Shown here: positions 49,445 to 49,506 of the stretch, in pieces
Position numbering within the stretch: the stretch's first letter is position 1
How the letters are laid out: each line of letters begins with the position of its first letter
From: Acidobacteriota bacterium
GTDB taxonomy: Bacteria > Acidobacteriota > Vicinamibacteria > Vicinamibacterales > 2-12-FULL-66-21
Length of the DNA: 49,506 nucleotides
Direction: 5' to 3'
Assembly (NCBI GenBank): GCA_013813355.1
Contig: JACCRT010000011.1
Span: forward strand, 1 to 49,506
Position numbers and translations under genes: made by a program
The notes under the pieces: generated by a model
The model's input: only the letters and a program-made list of their open reading frames with translations
Database searches by the model: none
What the model was told of the DNA's origin: nothing

Positions 49445-49506
49445 TGCGGCAGCGGCAGGCGGCGCACCGGGGTCGCCGGCACGGCGAAGCCGAGCGAGAC
49501 GGCGGA

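Overview
The window is GC-rich, tightly packed chromosomal DNA from a bacterium. Three things suggest a member of the Acidobacteriota, most plausibly the Vicinamibacteria: the housekeeping gene content, a family of secreted proteins with a carbohydrate-binding-like module ending in a 'REDG..DQIVLS' signature, and a Tes/MSS-type radical SAM protein. This placement is inference; no rRNA or other taxonomic marker is present.

Region 1 (1-4183) is a broken integron integrase gene on the minus strand. It is split exactly after the arginine codon of its HxxR catalytic box by a 2.6-kb element carrying a large serine recombinase and two small ORFs. Both junctions share the 8-bp core CCGCAGCG, and removing the element rejoins the integrase in frame (341 aa). 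No attI or cassette array was recognised in the 440 bp next to the integrase start.

Region 2 (4184-22638) is a long run of core genes on the minus strand in overlapping, operon-like groups: gamma-carbonic-anhydrase-like gene, hisS, aspS; then phoH, ybeY, a CNNM/CBS transporter-like gene, era; then mgtE, recO, glyQ, glyS, ppdK, corA; then mutL. It covers tRNA charging, ribosome maturation, Mg2+ transport, DNA repair and pyruvate/PEP metabolism.

Region 3 (22691-34686) is mixed metabolism: a secreted M20 peptidase, moaA, a decayed PDZ fragment, an EEP-family phosphodiesterase, a nucleotidyltransferase-fold protein, an SRPBCC protein, galM, a Tes/MSS-like radical SAM enzyme, a methyltransferase, msrQ-msrP and a small histidine kinase with a degenerate ATP-binding domain. 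Arrays of 9-10-bp CCGTG repeats sit directly upstream of the -10 hexamers of mutL, the M20 peptidase and moaA; the moaA and mutL promoters look leaderless. Between the M20 peptidase and moaA lies a nested inverted-repeat element.

Region 4 (34699-49506) looks like a secreted-protein locus. It holds a chimeric glycosyltransferase/PQQ-propeller ORF, three paralogous secreted parallel-beta-helix proteins (two with an FnIII-like insertion at the same site, one with two PKD domains each split by the same carbohydrate-binding-like module), an intact secreted EEP-family protein and its decayed tandem copy, a small protein with a PEP-CTERM-like tail, and a sigma-54-dependent response regulator. Sequences resembling -24/-12 promoters lie upstream of several of these genes. 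I therefore propose an RpoN/PrsR-type regulon of surface or extracellular-matrix proteins, probably at the edge of an exopolysaccharide/exosortase locus beyond the window.
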